Assembly (NCBI RefSeq): GCF_016904955.1
Contig: NZ_JADIKE010000038.1
Location: forward strand, 491,366 to 555,365
Length of the DNA stretch: 64,000 bases
Direction of reading: 5' to 3'
Source: Dyella flava
Lineage (GTDB): Bacteria; Pseudomonadota; Gammaproteobacteria; Xanthomonadales; Rhodanobacteraceae
Shown: positions 27,701 to 35,978 of the stretch, piece after piece
How positions within the stretch are numbered: the first letter of the stretch is position 1
Layout of the letters: each line of letters opens with the position of its first letter
The notes under the pieces: generated by a model
Told to the model about the DNA's origin: nothing
Seen by the model: the letters and a program-made list of their open reading frames with translations, nothing else
Databases searched by the model: none
Position numbers and translations under genes: made by a program

Positions 27701-28423
27701 CCGACGGATCGGCCTGGTGACCAGGCGCGAGGTCAGCACGATCACCATAATGCCGAGGATCAGGCCGATCAGCGCGGAGGCGATGTTCGTATACGCCGTC
27801 TGGCGCAGATGCTGTTCGACATTCCGCTCGCGTACGGCGAGCAATTGGCGTTCCGTACCGCTCATCTCGTCAAGGATCGCGGTGTAGTCCTCGGTTTTGA
27901 CTGTGCGCCTGGCCAGGTAGTCCGCATGGATCTGGGCCAGGGCCTGGGTGCCGGCCGGCGACGTGGCATCTTGCACCGTTCGTTCGGGGGTGACCAGCAA
28001 GCCTTGCAGCTCGCTGTTCCAGGCGGTCATCAGCGCTTCGATATGATCGATGCGCAATTGCTGCACCGGATTGTCCAAAGTCAGTTGGCGCAATTGCGCG
28101 AGCTCTTGCTGGAACTGCTTGCCGCTGCTGCTGATGCGATCAAGATCGCTGGTCCTGTGGGTGATCAGGTACCCGCGCAGGCCGAGCTGTCCGTATAACG
28201 CGCTTCGGTCCAGCGCCTCGATCTGCAGCAGCACCTGATAAGTGTGGTCGGCCCATTGCCGGACCTCGCGCTGCTTGTTCTGCGAGGCGACGTTGATCAG
28301 GCTGTTGAACAGGAACAGCCCGAGCAGCAGGCCGATCGCGATGATGATCTTGTAGCGAATCGGCAGATGCGCCAGCCATGAATACTTTTTCTGTTGCGCT
28401 GGCGCCGCAGTGGAGCTGACCAT
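24773..28423 (-). CDS. hybrid sensor histidine kinase (CHASE3-HAMP-GAF-HisKA-HATPase-REC x3)
   Basis: 1216 aa. TM1 at about 24-45, a periplasmic four-helix CHASE3-like region to about 210, TM2 (IASALIGLILGIMVIVL), HAMP, GAF (about 300-460), and a long Gln/Glu-rich coiled coil (about 460-595). Then HisKA with MSHELRTPLN, HATPase_c (GTGLGLSISRRMAELLGG), and three receivers with phospho-acceptor motifs LLDVMLPGMDG, VLDLGLPGISG and LMDIMMPGMDG. All the key residues of the phosphorelay look intact. Head of the CheR-CheB-cyclase operon; no chemoreceptor is fused or adjacent. Confidence 0.95.
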   Translation of the reverse strand: MVSSTAAPAQQKKYSWLAHLPIRYKIIIAIGLLLGLFLFNSLINVASQNKQREVRQWADHTYQVLLQIEALDRSALYGQLGLRGYLITHRTSDLDRISSSGKQFQQELAQLRQLTLDNPVQQLRIDHIEALMTAWNSELQGLLVTPERTVQDATSPAGTQALAQIHADYLARRTVKTEDYTAILDEMSGTERQLLAVRERNVEQHLRQTAYTNIASALIGLILGIMVIVLTSRLVTRPIRRLTDSMTRLANHDHNIEIRGAGRRDEIGEIAKALQFFRQMVIDSGQQALLKSQAVQISKSLQQATSHREFTERFTFMLTPLLEAGLSLLYGFDESRQRLDLLGSYGLRLQISPDAYMPGEGLIGQCALTRQPITLDDVPDNYLRIDSGSGGALPRHITIRPLLLRDQLVGVLEFASFAPPSPQHQALLDELLPMAALTLENLNRAVNTQDLLEQTREQADELRISSLTLKQQQDALRDANDILQAKTIELEEQSQRLLASEEELRVQADELQASNEELRLKTDTLRQQKQQVEALQRETQQKAEELARASQYKSEFLANMSHELRTPLNSLLILSRSLADNREGNLDAEQVESARIIHDAGSSLLRLINDILDLSKIEAGKMELSLVDSSLQSLARSLRRTFDHVAREKKLDYEVSLDENLPAEIHTDPNRLEQIINNLLANAFKFTTKGSIRVHIGRPADILPWLGTMKEQHSLAISVKDTGIGIPEDKQERIFNAFEQADSSTSRQFGGTGLGLSISRRMAELLGGDLLMRSEVGQGSEFVLLLPEHAPEEKTATGAAPATTNTPAVRPVTRSLLPAEGIADDRERIAPGDSVILIVEDDASFARILADIVRQKGHRVLHSVDGEEGLALARRYHPVGILLDVMLPGMDGWTVIERLKSDPATRHIPVHFLSATDEASRGRDMGAVGFLTKPVTREAINDAFERLLHFAKGRTRRLLVVDDDANARAAVRTLLNQDDVSIDEATSGEEALQKISETGYDCIVLDLGLPGISGVEMLEKLAQTGSIPPVVVYSGRELSREENLRIRQYTDSIVIKGVRSPERLLDEVSLFLHSIRQGTGPQAIAPSPTYDGLSGHHVMLVDDDMRNLFALSKVLRGWGLQVTMAQDGQKALQSLQEHNSVELVLMDIMMPGMDGYEVTRAIRAQPSLSHLPVIALTAKAMRGDREQCLEAGANDYLSKPIDLDKLASMMHVWLRG

Positions 28424-28644
28424 GAGAAATCCCGCTGATTTGGCAGTGTCGTGCGCTCACTGGCATCAGGGATATACCTGACAGACAGGGCGGCTGGGGG
28501 TCAGATTAGCGAGATGGTGGCAAGGGCGGTAGCCGCCGCCGCGGGGCCGTCAAAGTGGGGCGCCCGGTTTGACACGCGATCGACAGTGGGCGTCAAGCGG
28601 AAGTGAATGTCCCCGGACTGCGGCGTCCGGGACGATCGGTTGGT

Positions 28645-30042
28645 TCAGGCCGTCATCGTTGCCGCCGGGGCCGCGCTTATCGGGTGGTTGGCGACCAGCG
28701 CGGCCGCCAAGGCATGCGCGGCGGCGCGGATCTCGGGCATGGCCGTGCACTCCCACAGATTGCCGCGCAGCAGCGAACCGATGGCGTAAAGCCCTGGCTG
28801 GACGTCACCGCGGGCGTTGATCAGGCGGCCGTCGGGATGCGCCGAAACCCCCAGCTGCAACGGGTCGGCTACGGCCAGACCGTCTTCAATCAGTTGCGAG
28901 AGCAGTGCATGCTCCGTGAAGGCGACCGCGGTATCCAGGCCGGTCGCTTGCACCACCAGGTCGGCCTGCAAGGTGGACATGACCTGATTGGCGCGAGCCC
29001 GGACCGTGACATCCAACGGACCCTGGCCGTCGACCGCCAGGACACGCGCGGCGTGCACCTGCAGCCGTCCTTCATCGCGCAACTGCTGGATGGTTTCTGC
29101 CGAGCGCGGGGCGGTGCGATGCCGCGAGGCTTCCCAGATCCAGCGGGCATGACGCAGAAACTGGCGGCGCCGGGCCAGGCTCAGGCCTTGCCACAGGGTG
29201 GCATTGATGGGACGCATGCCGTCGATAAGGCTGCGCCAATCCACCTCCGGCGCTTCATGCAAGGCATGGCGGATGGCGCGCAGCATCGGCGCCGTACCGT
29301 CACTGGCCAGCAAGGCCGCGTTGAGCTGGCTTTGCAGCGGATAAGACTGGGCCGGCAGGGTCGGATGCACAAAGGGCAACTGACCGTGGCGCGAAACGGC
29401 CACCAGTTCGGCATCCGGCCACTGCGTCGAGGCGGAGAGCAGTGTGTCCACCGCAGTCAGGCCGGTGCCGATCACGATCAGCCGGCGTGGCGCACGGATT
29501 CGTTGCGTCAGGTTCCAAGGATTGAGCTCATACGCGCCGCTGGCCAAGGCGTGCGCGGAAACCGTGCGCAGCGGGCGTGGCGACAGCGCCCCCACCGCCA
29601 GGATCACGGCATCGGCGCGCAAGGTTTCATGGTTGGCAAGCAAGATCTCGTAGCCGTGGATGTGCGGATCCACGCGCAGCGCCTCGCTGGCATGCACGCT
29701 AAAACGGCGCTCCCTCTTCTCCGCCGATGCCATGCGCGAACGCAGCTGCGCTTCAACGAAATCACCAAACAGGCGGCGCGGCAGGAAATCCGTAGGGCGC
29801 ACGCTGGCTTGATCGCGTACGGCGTGCTGCACGAATTCCTCATCCTGATCCACATACAGACCCATGCCGCCGGCGCGCACGTTGAGCAGGTGATGGTCGT
29901 CGTGCGTGGCATACGCCACGCCACGGCCATGGGTGGCAGCGCCGGTTACCCAGTACACGGTGGCGTGGTCGTCGAGGTTCAGCAGCGCGCCGAATAATGC
30001 AGCCCCCGCTGCGCCACCACCGATGATTGCGATATCTGCCAT
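28645..30042 (-). CDS. FAD/NAD(P)-binding oxidoreductase (PF13454-type)
   Basis: 465 aa. N-terminal FAD motif IAIIGGGAAGAALFG, then the family block GRGVAYAT..HHLLNVRAGGMG and a second nucleotide-binding motif LIVIGTGLTAVD at about 155. The C-terminal block LYAIGSLLRGNLWECTAMPEIR is also typical. It is a group of flavoproteins of mostly unknown reaction. It follows the cysteine-dioxygenase-type gene by 81 bp on the same strand, which suggests sulfur amino acid chemistry, but this is inference. ATG at 30042 has GAGG seven bases upstream. Confidence 0.85.
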   Translation of the reverse strand: MADIAIIGGGAAGAALFGALLNLDDHATVYWVTGAATHGRGVAYATHDDHHLLNVRAGGMGLYVDQDEEFVQHAVRDQASVRPTDFLPRRLFGDFVEAQLRSRMASAEKRERRFSVHASEALRVDPHIHGYEILLANHETLRADAVILAVGALSPRPLRTVSAHALASGAYELNPWNLTQRIRAPRRLIVIGTGLTAVDTLLSASTQWPDAELVAVSRHGQLPFVHPTLPAQSYPLQSQLNAALLASDGTAPMLRAIRHALHEAPEVDWRSLIDGMRPINATLWQGLSLARRRQFLRHARWIWEASRHRTAPRSAETIQQLRDEGRLQVHAARVLAVDGQGPLDVTVRARANQVMSTLQADLVVQATGLDTAVAFTEHALLSQLIEDGLAVADPLQLGVSAHPDGRLINARGDVQPGLYAIGSLLRGNLWECTAMPEIRAAAHALAAALVANHPISAAPAATMTA

Positions 30043-30123
30043 AACACGTCCTCGAGCCAAGCCTGGATATTGCGGCGTTCTGGCGCCGTGTCGAAGCCGG
30101 CGTTCCGCCGGCATGCCATCGAA

Positions 30124-30744
30124 TCAGACCAGCGCGGGTTCCCGCACGGTTTGATGGATCTTGCTGGTCCAGCGTTCTGCGTCGTCGGAGTGATAGCTGC
30201 GATAGGTGTCGAGCGCGCCGCCATAGATATGCAACGACACCGCAGCGCGATTCGAAGAAAGATTGCGGCAGCGGTGTGCGTAATCGGCCTGGGAAAAAGC
30301 CAGGTGATCGCCGATGCCGATCACCGATACGCCACGCGAAACCAGGTGCGGATGTTCCTGCAGCGAAAGATCGAATGCTTCCACTTCCAGCACGCCGTCG
30401 AGCATGATCTCCATGCCCCACAGGCCATCATGATCATGGATGGGCGTGGCGTGGCCCGGTGGCCAGACGATCAGCAAGGCGTCATAGCCGCGCGTGGCGT
30501 GATCGGTCAGTGCAATGCGGCGATAGCCCGATGCGGATGCAGCATCCGCGACATCTTCCGTGTGCGGACAGCCTTGCCAGGTGGGCGCCGATGCGAGCAC
30601 TTCCGCCAAGTGATCAACATCAATCGGCTTGTTCTCACGCATGCACGCATCGACGGTGTCGAGGATCCGTTCCGCCCAACGTGTGATGGCAGGTTTGAGT
30701 GCGTCGTGCATGGGTGAACCCTGTGTGTTGGCGTACTCGACCAT
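30124..30744 (-). CDS. cysteine dioxygenase-type cupin
   Basis: 206 aa cupin of the type I cysteine dioxygenase family (thiol to sulfinic acid, non-heme Fe). Iron ligands are visible in TPIHDHDGLWGMEIMLDG (two His) and a third His in DYAHRCRN; the SLHIYGG segment is typical. Paired with the flavoprotein downstream. Start either 30744 or the internal ATG 30711, which has a better AGGG upstream. The substrate could also be 3-mercaptopropionate or another thiol. Confidence 0.85.
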   Translation of the reverse strand: MVEYANTQGSPMHDALKPAITRWAERILDTVDACMRENKPIDVDHLAEVLASAPTWQGCPHTEDVADAASASGYRRIALTDHATRGYDALLIVWPPGHATPIHDHDGLWGMEIMLDGVLEVEAFDLSLQEHPHLVSRGVSVIGIGDHLAFSQADYAHRCRNLSSNRAAVSLHIYGGALDTYRSYHSDDAERWTSKIHQTVREPALV

Positions 30745-31323
30745 GAAACAACCATAGGCGGCGTTAAAGAACCGCTATGCAGTAGTTGCCAGATTTCATG
30801 GCGATATGACGAAACCGCCACTGTGCATGCAAGACATCGTACCGGCTCCGCACAAAGCACGGTATTTGCTTGAAGGATCGTCATAAGACGGATTTCGTCT
30901 TACAGCTGTGGGTGGCACGAATAAGAAAGGGCGATGATCATGCGCTTGAGGACACGCGCTTTAACTTTCCCCGTACATGTTCCACGCGTAAAGCGGACTC
31001 CTGGTATAGCCGTCCAAATCGCAACGCTTCCAGTCTAACAACGATGTAACGGTTCGCATGAGCCAATCGGCCGTCTCAGCCAGGTCGATGCGCAAAACGA
31101 TGAGCAGTTGTGCGAGAGAACTTGCGCTGCCTTGCTGCATGCAAGCATGCGCAGTTCCGCGGAGGTTATGCCGTCTTGCACTATGGGCGCCTGGGCGCGT
31201 CTCGGCTGCTGAGAAAAGCGCAGGCTACCTTCCAGCTTCCGGGCCGCTCTCCTTGCGACGGATGACGCCGCTATCCTCGCGCTCGGCGTGAATGGGGCGA
31301 TCGCATCGTTTGCTGGCCTTTGA
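30745..31323. other. 579-bp intergenic region
   Basis: Divergent region between the cupin (minus) and the AAA ATPase (plus). It has one short perfect inverted repeat TAAGACG/CGTCTTA (30884-30890 and 30896-30902, 5-nt loop) about 150 bp upstream of the cupin gene. Small open frames here show no recognisable protein features, and nothing else was identified. Confidence 0.5.
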
Positions 31324-32502
31324 ATGGGGATGCCTATGCTGACTACGCTGGCGGTTGCCAACTATCGCTCACTGCGTTCGCTGATCGTGCCGCTCGGGCG
31401 ATTGAATCTGATCACCGGTTCAAACGGGTGCGGCAAATCGAATCTCTATCGGGCCTTGCGGCTGCTGGCGGAAACGGCGCAGGGCGGAGTGATCCAGGCC
31501 CTGGCGCGTGAGGGAGGTTTGTCCTCGACCTTATGGGCCGGGCCGGAACACCTTACGCCGCGCATGCAGCGTGGCGAGGTGCCGATCGAGGGCGGCCCGC
31601 GCCAGGAGCCGGTAGCGCTCAAGCTTGGTTTCGCGGGTGAAGCCTTCGGTTACGCCATCGATTTCGGATTTCCGCCGCCACCACCACCCGCAACGGCATT
31701 CGCGCTCGATCCGATGATCAAGCGCGAAGCAATCTGGGCCGGTCCGTTCCTGCGCATGTCCAACTTGCTGGTGGATCGCAAGCGTGCCCTGGTGCGCGTG
31801 CGTGACGGGCGCAATTGGCGTGTGTTGACCGAGCATCTGAGCGAATTCGAAAGCATCTTCACCCAATTGGCCGACCCGGAACGCGCCGCGGAAGTGATGA
31901 CCTTGCGCGAGTCGATCCGCGGCTGGCGTTTCTATGACCATTTTCGTTCTGATGCGGATGCGCCGGCACGGTGGTCGCAGCTGGGCACGCGTACCACCGT
32001 GCTCAGTCACGATGGTCGTGATCTTGCGGCGGCCTGGCAAACCATCATCGAGATCGGTGACGAGGCCTCGTTGCATGAAGCAGTGCAGGATGCTTTTCCC
32101 GGTGCCGAGGTGAGCGTGACGATCAGCGACGGTCGCTTCGGCCTGCTGTTCCGCCAGCATGGGTTGCTGCGATCGCTTTCCACGGCGGAACTGTCGGACG
32201 GCACCTTGCGCTACCTGCTCTGGATCGCCGCGTTGCATACGCCGCGGCCGCCGCCGCTGATGGTATTGAACGAACCGGAAACGAGCCTGCATCCCGATCT
32301 GCTGCCCGCACTGGCGCGGTTGATCGTGCGCGCCTCCAGGCACAGTCAGATCTGGGTGGTGTCGCACGCGCAGCGCCTGATCGCGGCACTGGAACAAACG
32401 TCTGATTGCATCAGCATTCACCTGGAGAAACAGTTCGGCCAATCGCAGATCGTAGGCCAGCGTCCGCTCGACGAACCGGCCTGGCATTGGCCGGAGCGGT
32501 GA
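31324..32502 (+). CDS. solitary AAA ATPase (AAA_21/OLD-like, no TOPRIM)
   Basis: 392 aa. Opens with an SMC/RecF-like N-terminus (LAVANYRSLRSLIVPLGRLNLITGSNGCGKSNLYRAL, Walker A GSNGCGKS). It has a signature-like LSDGTLRYLLW, Walker B LMVLNEPETSLHPDLLP and H-loop VVSHAQRL. This is an ABC-type ATPase of the DUF2813/OLD-like group without the C-terminal TOPRIM nuclease of OLD or the PARIS partner. No toxin or nuclease gene adjoins. Function unknown; DNA repair or defence are possible. Three alternative ATGs lie within the first five codons. Confidence 0.85.
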   Translation: MGMPMLTTLAVANYRSLRSLIVPLGRLNLITGSNGCGKSNLYRALRLLAETAQGGVIQALAREGGLSSTLWAGPEHLTPRMQRGEVPIEGGPRQEPVALKLGFAGEAFGYAIDFGFPPPPPPATAFALDPMIKREAIWAGPFLRMSNLLVDRKRALVRVRDGRNWRVLTEHLSEFESIFTQLADPERAAEVMTLRESIRGWRFYDHFRSDADAPARWSQLGTRTTVLSHDGRDLAAAWQTIIEIGDEASLHEAVQDAFPGAEVSVTISDGRFGLLFRQHGLLRSLSTAELSDGTLRYLLWIAALHTPRPPPLMVLNEPETSLHPDLLPALARLIVRASRHSQIWVVSHAQRLIAALEQTSDCISIHLEKQFGQSQIVGQRPLDEPAWHWPER

Positions 32503-32650
32503 GCAGCACAGAACTGTGAACGGCACGGCGCGAGTTCAATCGCGCATCACGCGTTAAACGCAACGCCCCATGGCGGCATCCCATTCGTACTGAACCGGCC
32601 ACATGCCTGTGGCCGGGCGGGTACGGCTTTGCCTTTTTTGGAGGTGCAAC

Positions 32651-33019
32651 ATGCGCAATACATGGCTTGTGCTTGGCCTGCTGATGGCGTCGCAATCCGT
32701 AGAAGCTGTATCGCTGTGCTACGTCGATTTTATCAACGAGGGTGAAGATTCCGTGGTTGCGATCTCGCTGGCGACGCCGGGACGCAACGACTGGAAACCG
32801 GTCACATTGCGCGGTGTCGTCAATGGCGGTTATGTGAGCGTGGACGGCGGCTACATGGGGCGGGCAATGGTCGGTATTCGTGCCGATCGTGGCTGTGTTT
32901 ACGACGTTCTGGTCGAGTTCGCACGGCAAAACGCGTTGCTGGTAAAGGCATTCGATGTCTGTCATACGCACGCGCTTTATATCGAACGCACCTGGCAGCA
33001 AGCTCATTTGGCAGCGTGA
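32651..33019 (+). CDS. small exported protein of unknown function
   Basis: 122 aa. It has a signal peptide (NTWLVLGLLMASQSVEA) and a mature part with three Cys (CYVDF, CVYDV, CHTHAL). The ATG at 32651 has a near-ideal GGAGGT six bases upstream, which supports a real and well-translated gene. No family recognised. The even beta-like pattern (NEGEDSVVAISLATPG, GGYVSVDGGYMGRAMVGIRADRG) suggests a small beta-sandwich. Confidence 0.7.
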   Translation: MRNTWLVLGLLMASQSVEAVSLCYVDFINEGEDSVVAISLATPGRNDWKPVTLRGVVNGGYVSVDGGYMGRAMVGIRADRGCVYDVLVEFARQNALLVKAFDVCHTHALYIERTWQQAHLAA

Positions 33020-33258
33020 TTGGCAGAGGTGACAGCGGCCTGCTGCAAGAATGGGCGAGTCGGACGAGTTTGCATGTCGCGAGCAAGCCGCGCTGCATTG
33101 CAGCGAGAGGCTGTATCCGGAAAGCCATCTTGAGCTCCACGTCATGACATGCACGCATCTTGCTGATACTTCTGAGATGCGTCACAGTTGCTGCCCGTGG
33201 AAGCGGTCATCGTATCCGCCACAACGCAGATCACCAGCATCGAGTACAGGGGGGCCTA

Positions 33259-34218
33259 ATGATCGAGCTGGAAGTACAGGCCCTCTCGGCGGCACGAGAG
33301 GGTCTGGTTATCGACATTGGCCGTTCGGTCGTTGCCAGCGGCTTTGTCTTGCATCGACAGCGGCTGGTGCAGGATCCCAACGGCGTGCTTGTCACCTTGG
33401 TCGTGCGCGGACCCGCGCGTAAGCAACGAGCGCTGGAGACGGCGCTGGAAGCCAACGAGCGGATCATCAGCTTCGAGGTTTCGCCGTTTGAGGACGGTCC
33501 GCCGAAACCGCATTTTGCCGCCGCACGAACGTTTGCGCGCGAACCGGTGCCGCCAGCGCCGGTACCGGCGATCGAAACGCCTGTAGCCACGGCACCGGTT
33601 GCGATCGCGTCGCCCGCGCCCGTCGAAACGCCCAAGGCTGTGGTGGTGCCGGCCACGTCAGAGCCGCAACCGGAGCCCGATTCCGACTTCGCATTTCTGC
33701 TGGAGCCCAAGCACGTGGCACCCCCGGCACCGGCCCCCGTACCGGTCGAGCCATATGTCGAGACGATCCCGCTGGGTCCGGACGAAAGCGTGGTCGAAAA
33801 GCTGTTGCCGCGGCTGCAGTACGACTACCCAAAGATCATGCCGGTGTTGCAGAAGCTGGAACAATCGGTGGTTGATGCGGCACGTGAGTCGTCGTTGCTG
33901 TTGGCCGGGCAGCGGACCGGTGCCTGGGTGTTTGGGCGCGATTACGCTACGAAAACCAAGCTAGGTCTGGACGAAGCGATCAAGCATCTCGGCGTTCCTG
34001 CACTGGGTGCCGTGGTTGAAGTGGAATACAAGGGTGAAGGCCTGCATATCCGCCACAGCCCGCTCTGTGCGCCTGGTGGTCACTCCGGCTGCAAGTTTTT
34101 TAGCGGCTTTCTGGAGGGATTGCTCGGTCCGGCCGTGTCATCGGGAAACTTGTCGATCTTCGAAGTCTGTTGCCGCAGCTACGGCGCGGACGAATGCGTA
34201 CTGGCCATTTCTGACTGA
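33259..34218 (+). CDS. V4R-domain protein with N-terminal ACT-like domain
   Basis: 319 aa. Residues 1-75 form a compact beta-alpha domain (VLVTLVVRGPARKQRALETALEANERIISFEV) resembling ACT-like ligand domains. Residues about 90-170 are a Pro/Ala/Val-rich linker. Residues about 180-319 form a V4R (4-vinyl-reductase) domain ending in CAPGGHSGCKFFSGFLEGLLG, FEVCCRSYGADECVLAISD. The conserved Cys pairs could bind metal. V4R is structurally related to heme-NO-binding domains, which is interesting next to hmp. ATG at 33259 has a G-rich SD. Confidence 0.75.
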   Translation: MIELEVQALSAAREGLVIDIGRSVVASGFVLHRQRLVQDPNGVLVTLVVRGPARKQRALETALEANERIISFEVSPFEDGPPKPHFAAARTFAREPVPPAPVPAIETPVATAPVAIASPAPVETPKAVVVPATSEPQPEPDSDFAFLLEPKHVAPPAPAPVPVEPYVETIPLGPDESVVEKLLPRLQYDYPKIMPVLQKLEQSVVDAARESSLLLAGQRTGAWVFGRDYATKTKLGLDEAIKHLGVPALGAVVEVEYKGEGLHIRHSPLCAPGGHSGCKFFSGFLEGLLGPAVSSGNLSIFEVCCRSYGADECVLAISD

Positions 34219-34267
34219 GCGATGCGTCGGCCTTGCCGGCGTGGCAAGGCGTCGCAGCAGGAAAGGC

Positions 34268-34310
34268 CACGACCTTAAAGATGCATAATATATGCATCTT
34301 TAAGGTCGTG
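34268..34310. promoter_or_regulatory. extended palindrome containing an NsrR-type operator at hmp
   Basis: Perfect 20-bp arms (34268-34287 and 34291-34310) around a 3-nt centre. The inner 23 bp (34278-34300, AAGATGCAT..ATGCATCTT) match the known NsrR consensus AAGATGCATTT-N-AAATGCATCTT. A TAATAT-like -10 lies at the centre and the hmp ribosome-binding AAGG is in the right arm, two bases from the end of the palindrome to the ATG. Confidence 0.88.
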
Positions 34311-34311
34311 A

Positions 34312-35532
34312 ATGGTCGACGATATGCTTACGAAAATCCAGCGTGACATAGTAAAAAGCTGCGTGCCGGCGCTGAAGGCACATGGCCTGGCGCTTACGAA
34401 GAACTTCTACGCGCGCATGTTTGAGGCGAACCCCGAGCTCAAGCACATTTTTAACATGAGCCATCAAGCCGTCGGCGAGCAGCAACAGGCGCTGGCGTTG
34501 GCAGTGCTGGGTTATGCGGAGCATATCGACGATACCTCCGTGCTCGCGCCGGTAATCGACATGATCACCGCCAAGCACGTAAGCATCGGCGTGCGCGCCG
34601 AACACTATCCGATTGTGGGACGCCATTTACTTGCCGCCATTGCCGAAGTCATGGGCGACGCGGCAACGAATGAGGTGCTGGATGCATGGGCCGCGGCCTA
34701 TGGGCAGCTGGCCGATGCGTTGATCCAGGCCGAGCAGGCGATGTACCTACGGGCCGCAACGGCGAAGGGTGGCTGGAGCGGCTGGCGTCCGTTCCAGGTG
34801 GTGAGGGTGGCGCGCGAAAGCAGCGAAATCGTTTCGTTTTACCTCAAGCCTTCCGACGCGGGATTGCTGCCGCCCTATCAGCCCGGTCAGTTTGTATCCG
34901 TGCGCGTCGTGGATGCGCAGGGCATGGCGCACATACGGCAGTACAGCCTGTCGGATGCACCGCATCAGGATTATCTGCGTCTGACCATCAAGCGGCAGGA
35001 TGCAAGCGGGAACGCGCCTGCCGGGCAGGTCTCGACAGCGTTGCACGTGGATATCTGCGAAGGCGACGTCATCGAGCTTTCCTATCCGCAGGGTCTGTTT
35101 GTGGTGGATCAGGCGAAGGGTACGCCATTGGTGTTGTTGAGCGGAGGCGTGGGGATTACGCCGATGCTTGGCATGCTCGCCCACGTCGCCAGGCAGCAAC
35201 CCGAACGATCGATCCATTTTGCGCACGCCGCGCGCGATCGCCATGTGCACGCGATGAACGATTGGCTAAGAACGATGGTGGCGAAGCACCCGGCATTGCA
35301 GCTTGAAATCTATTACGAGCAGGTTGGCGAAGCCGATGTCCAGGGCGTGCATTACGACCGGCAGGGCCGTATGGACGCTGGCGAGATTGCGGCACAAGGT
35401 CATCTCGCCGAGGCCGATTATTACCTGTGCGGACCACGCGGTTTCATGGCGGCCCAGATGAGCCTGTTGAAGCAGGCCGGTGTGCCGGATCACCGCATTC
35501 ATGCCGAATTCTTCGGCGCGTCGATGGGTTAG
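34312..35532 (+). CDS. hmp: flavohemoprotein nitric oxide dioxygenase Hmp
   Basis: Converts NO to nitrate with O2 and NAD(P)H. 406 aa, normal length. Globin domain (residues about 5-138; proximal-His region RAEHYPIVGRHLL), FAD-binding domain (about 155-260; RQYSLSDAP), NAD domain (about 270-400; LLSGGVGITPMLGM, YYLCGPRGFMAAQ). Next to nsrR and preceded by an NsrR-type operator. The start at 34312 has AAGG at suitable distance. Confidence 0.97.
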   Translation: MVDDMLTKIQRDIVKSCVPALKAHGLALTKNFYARMFEANPELKHIFNMSHQAVGEQQQALALAVLGYAEHIDDTSVLAPVIDMITAKHVSIGVRAEHYPIVGRHLLAAIAEVMGDAATNEVLDAWAAAYGQLADALIQAEQAMYLRAATAKGGWSGWRPFQVVRVARESSEIVSFYLKPSDAGLLPPYQPGQFVSVRVVDAQGMAHIRQYSLSDAPHQDYLRLTIKRQDASGNAPAGQVSTALHVDICEGDVIELSYPQGLFVVDQAKGTPLVLLSGGVGITPMLGMLAHVARQQPERSIHFAHAARDRHVHAMNDWLRTMVAKHPALQLEIYYEQVGEADVQGVHYDRQGRMDAGEIAAQGHLAEADYYLCGPRGFMAAQMSLLKQAGVPDHRIHAEFFGASMG

Positions 35533-35543
35533 TCAGGCATTCG

Positions 35544-35978
35544 TCAAGAGATGATGTTCAGCGCGATCCGCAGTTTTCTCGGGCGCGCGACCAACTGCTT
35601 CAGCGTGCAATTATCGAGCACGCTGAGGAAGCTCTTGCGAGCATCGTCCAATACATGGCGAAGCGAGCAGGCCGGTGTGATGCTGCAGCTATTGTCGTCG
35701 CCGAAACATTCCACGATGGCAAAATCGGGCTCCATCGCGCGAACGATCTCGCCGATCCGCAACTGCTCCGGTGCGCGAGCCAGCTTCAGGCCACCGCTGC
35801 GCCCGCGCAAGGCATCGACGTAGCCCAGCGCCGCAAGCTTCTGCGTGACCTTCATCAGGTGGTTTTCGGAGATGCCGTACTGGCTTGCGATTTCGTGGAT
35901 GGACGAGCGGCGCTCACCCTGCACGGCGAGGTACATCAGCAAGCGCAGGGCATAGTCAGTCTGGTACGTCAGTCGCAT
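35544..35978 (-). CDS. nsrR: Rrf2-family NO-sensing repressor NsrR
   Basis: 144 aa. N-terminal winged helix (MRLTYQTDYALRLLMYLA, ISENHLMKVTQKLAALGYV) and the cluster-binding loop with three Cys (CFGDDNSCSITPACSLR), the pattern of [Fe-S] NsrR. It represses hmp until NO destroys the cluster. Convergent with hmp at 11 bp. The ATG at 35978 has GGAG seven bases upstream. Confidence 0.95.
   Translation of the reverse strand: MRLTYQTDYALRLLMYLAVQGERRSSIHEIASQYGISENHLMKVTQKLAALGYVDALRGRSGGLKLARAPEQLRIGEIVRAMEPDFAIVECFGDDNSCSITPACSLRHVLDDARKSFLSVLDNCTLKQLVARPRKLRIALNIIS

Noticed and set aside
31035..31361. small frames on both strands in the gap before the AAA ATPase
   Set aside because: No ribosome-binding site or recognisable protein pattern; composition is random-like.
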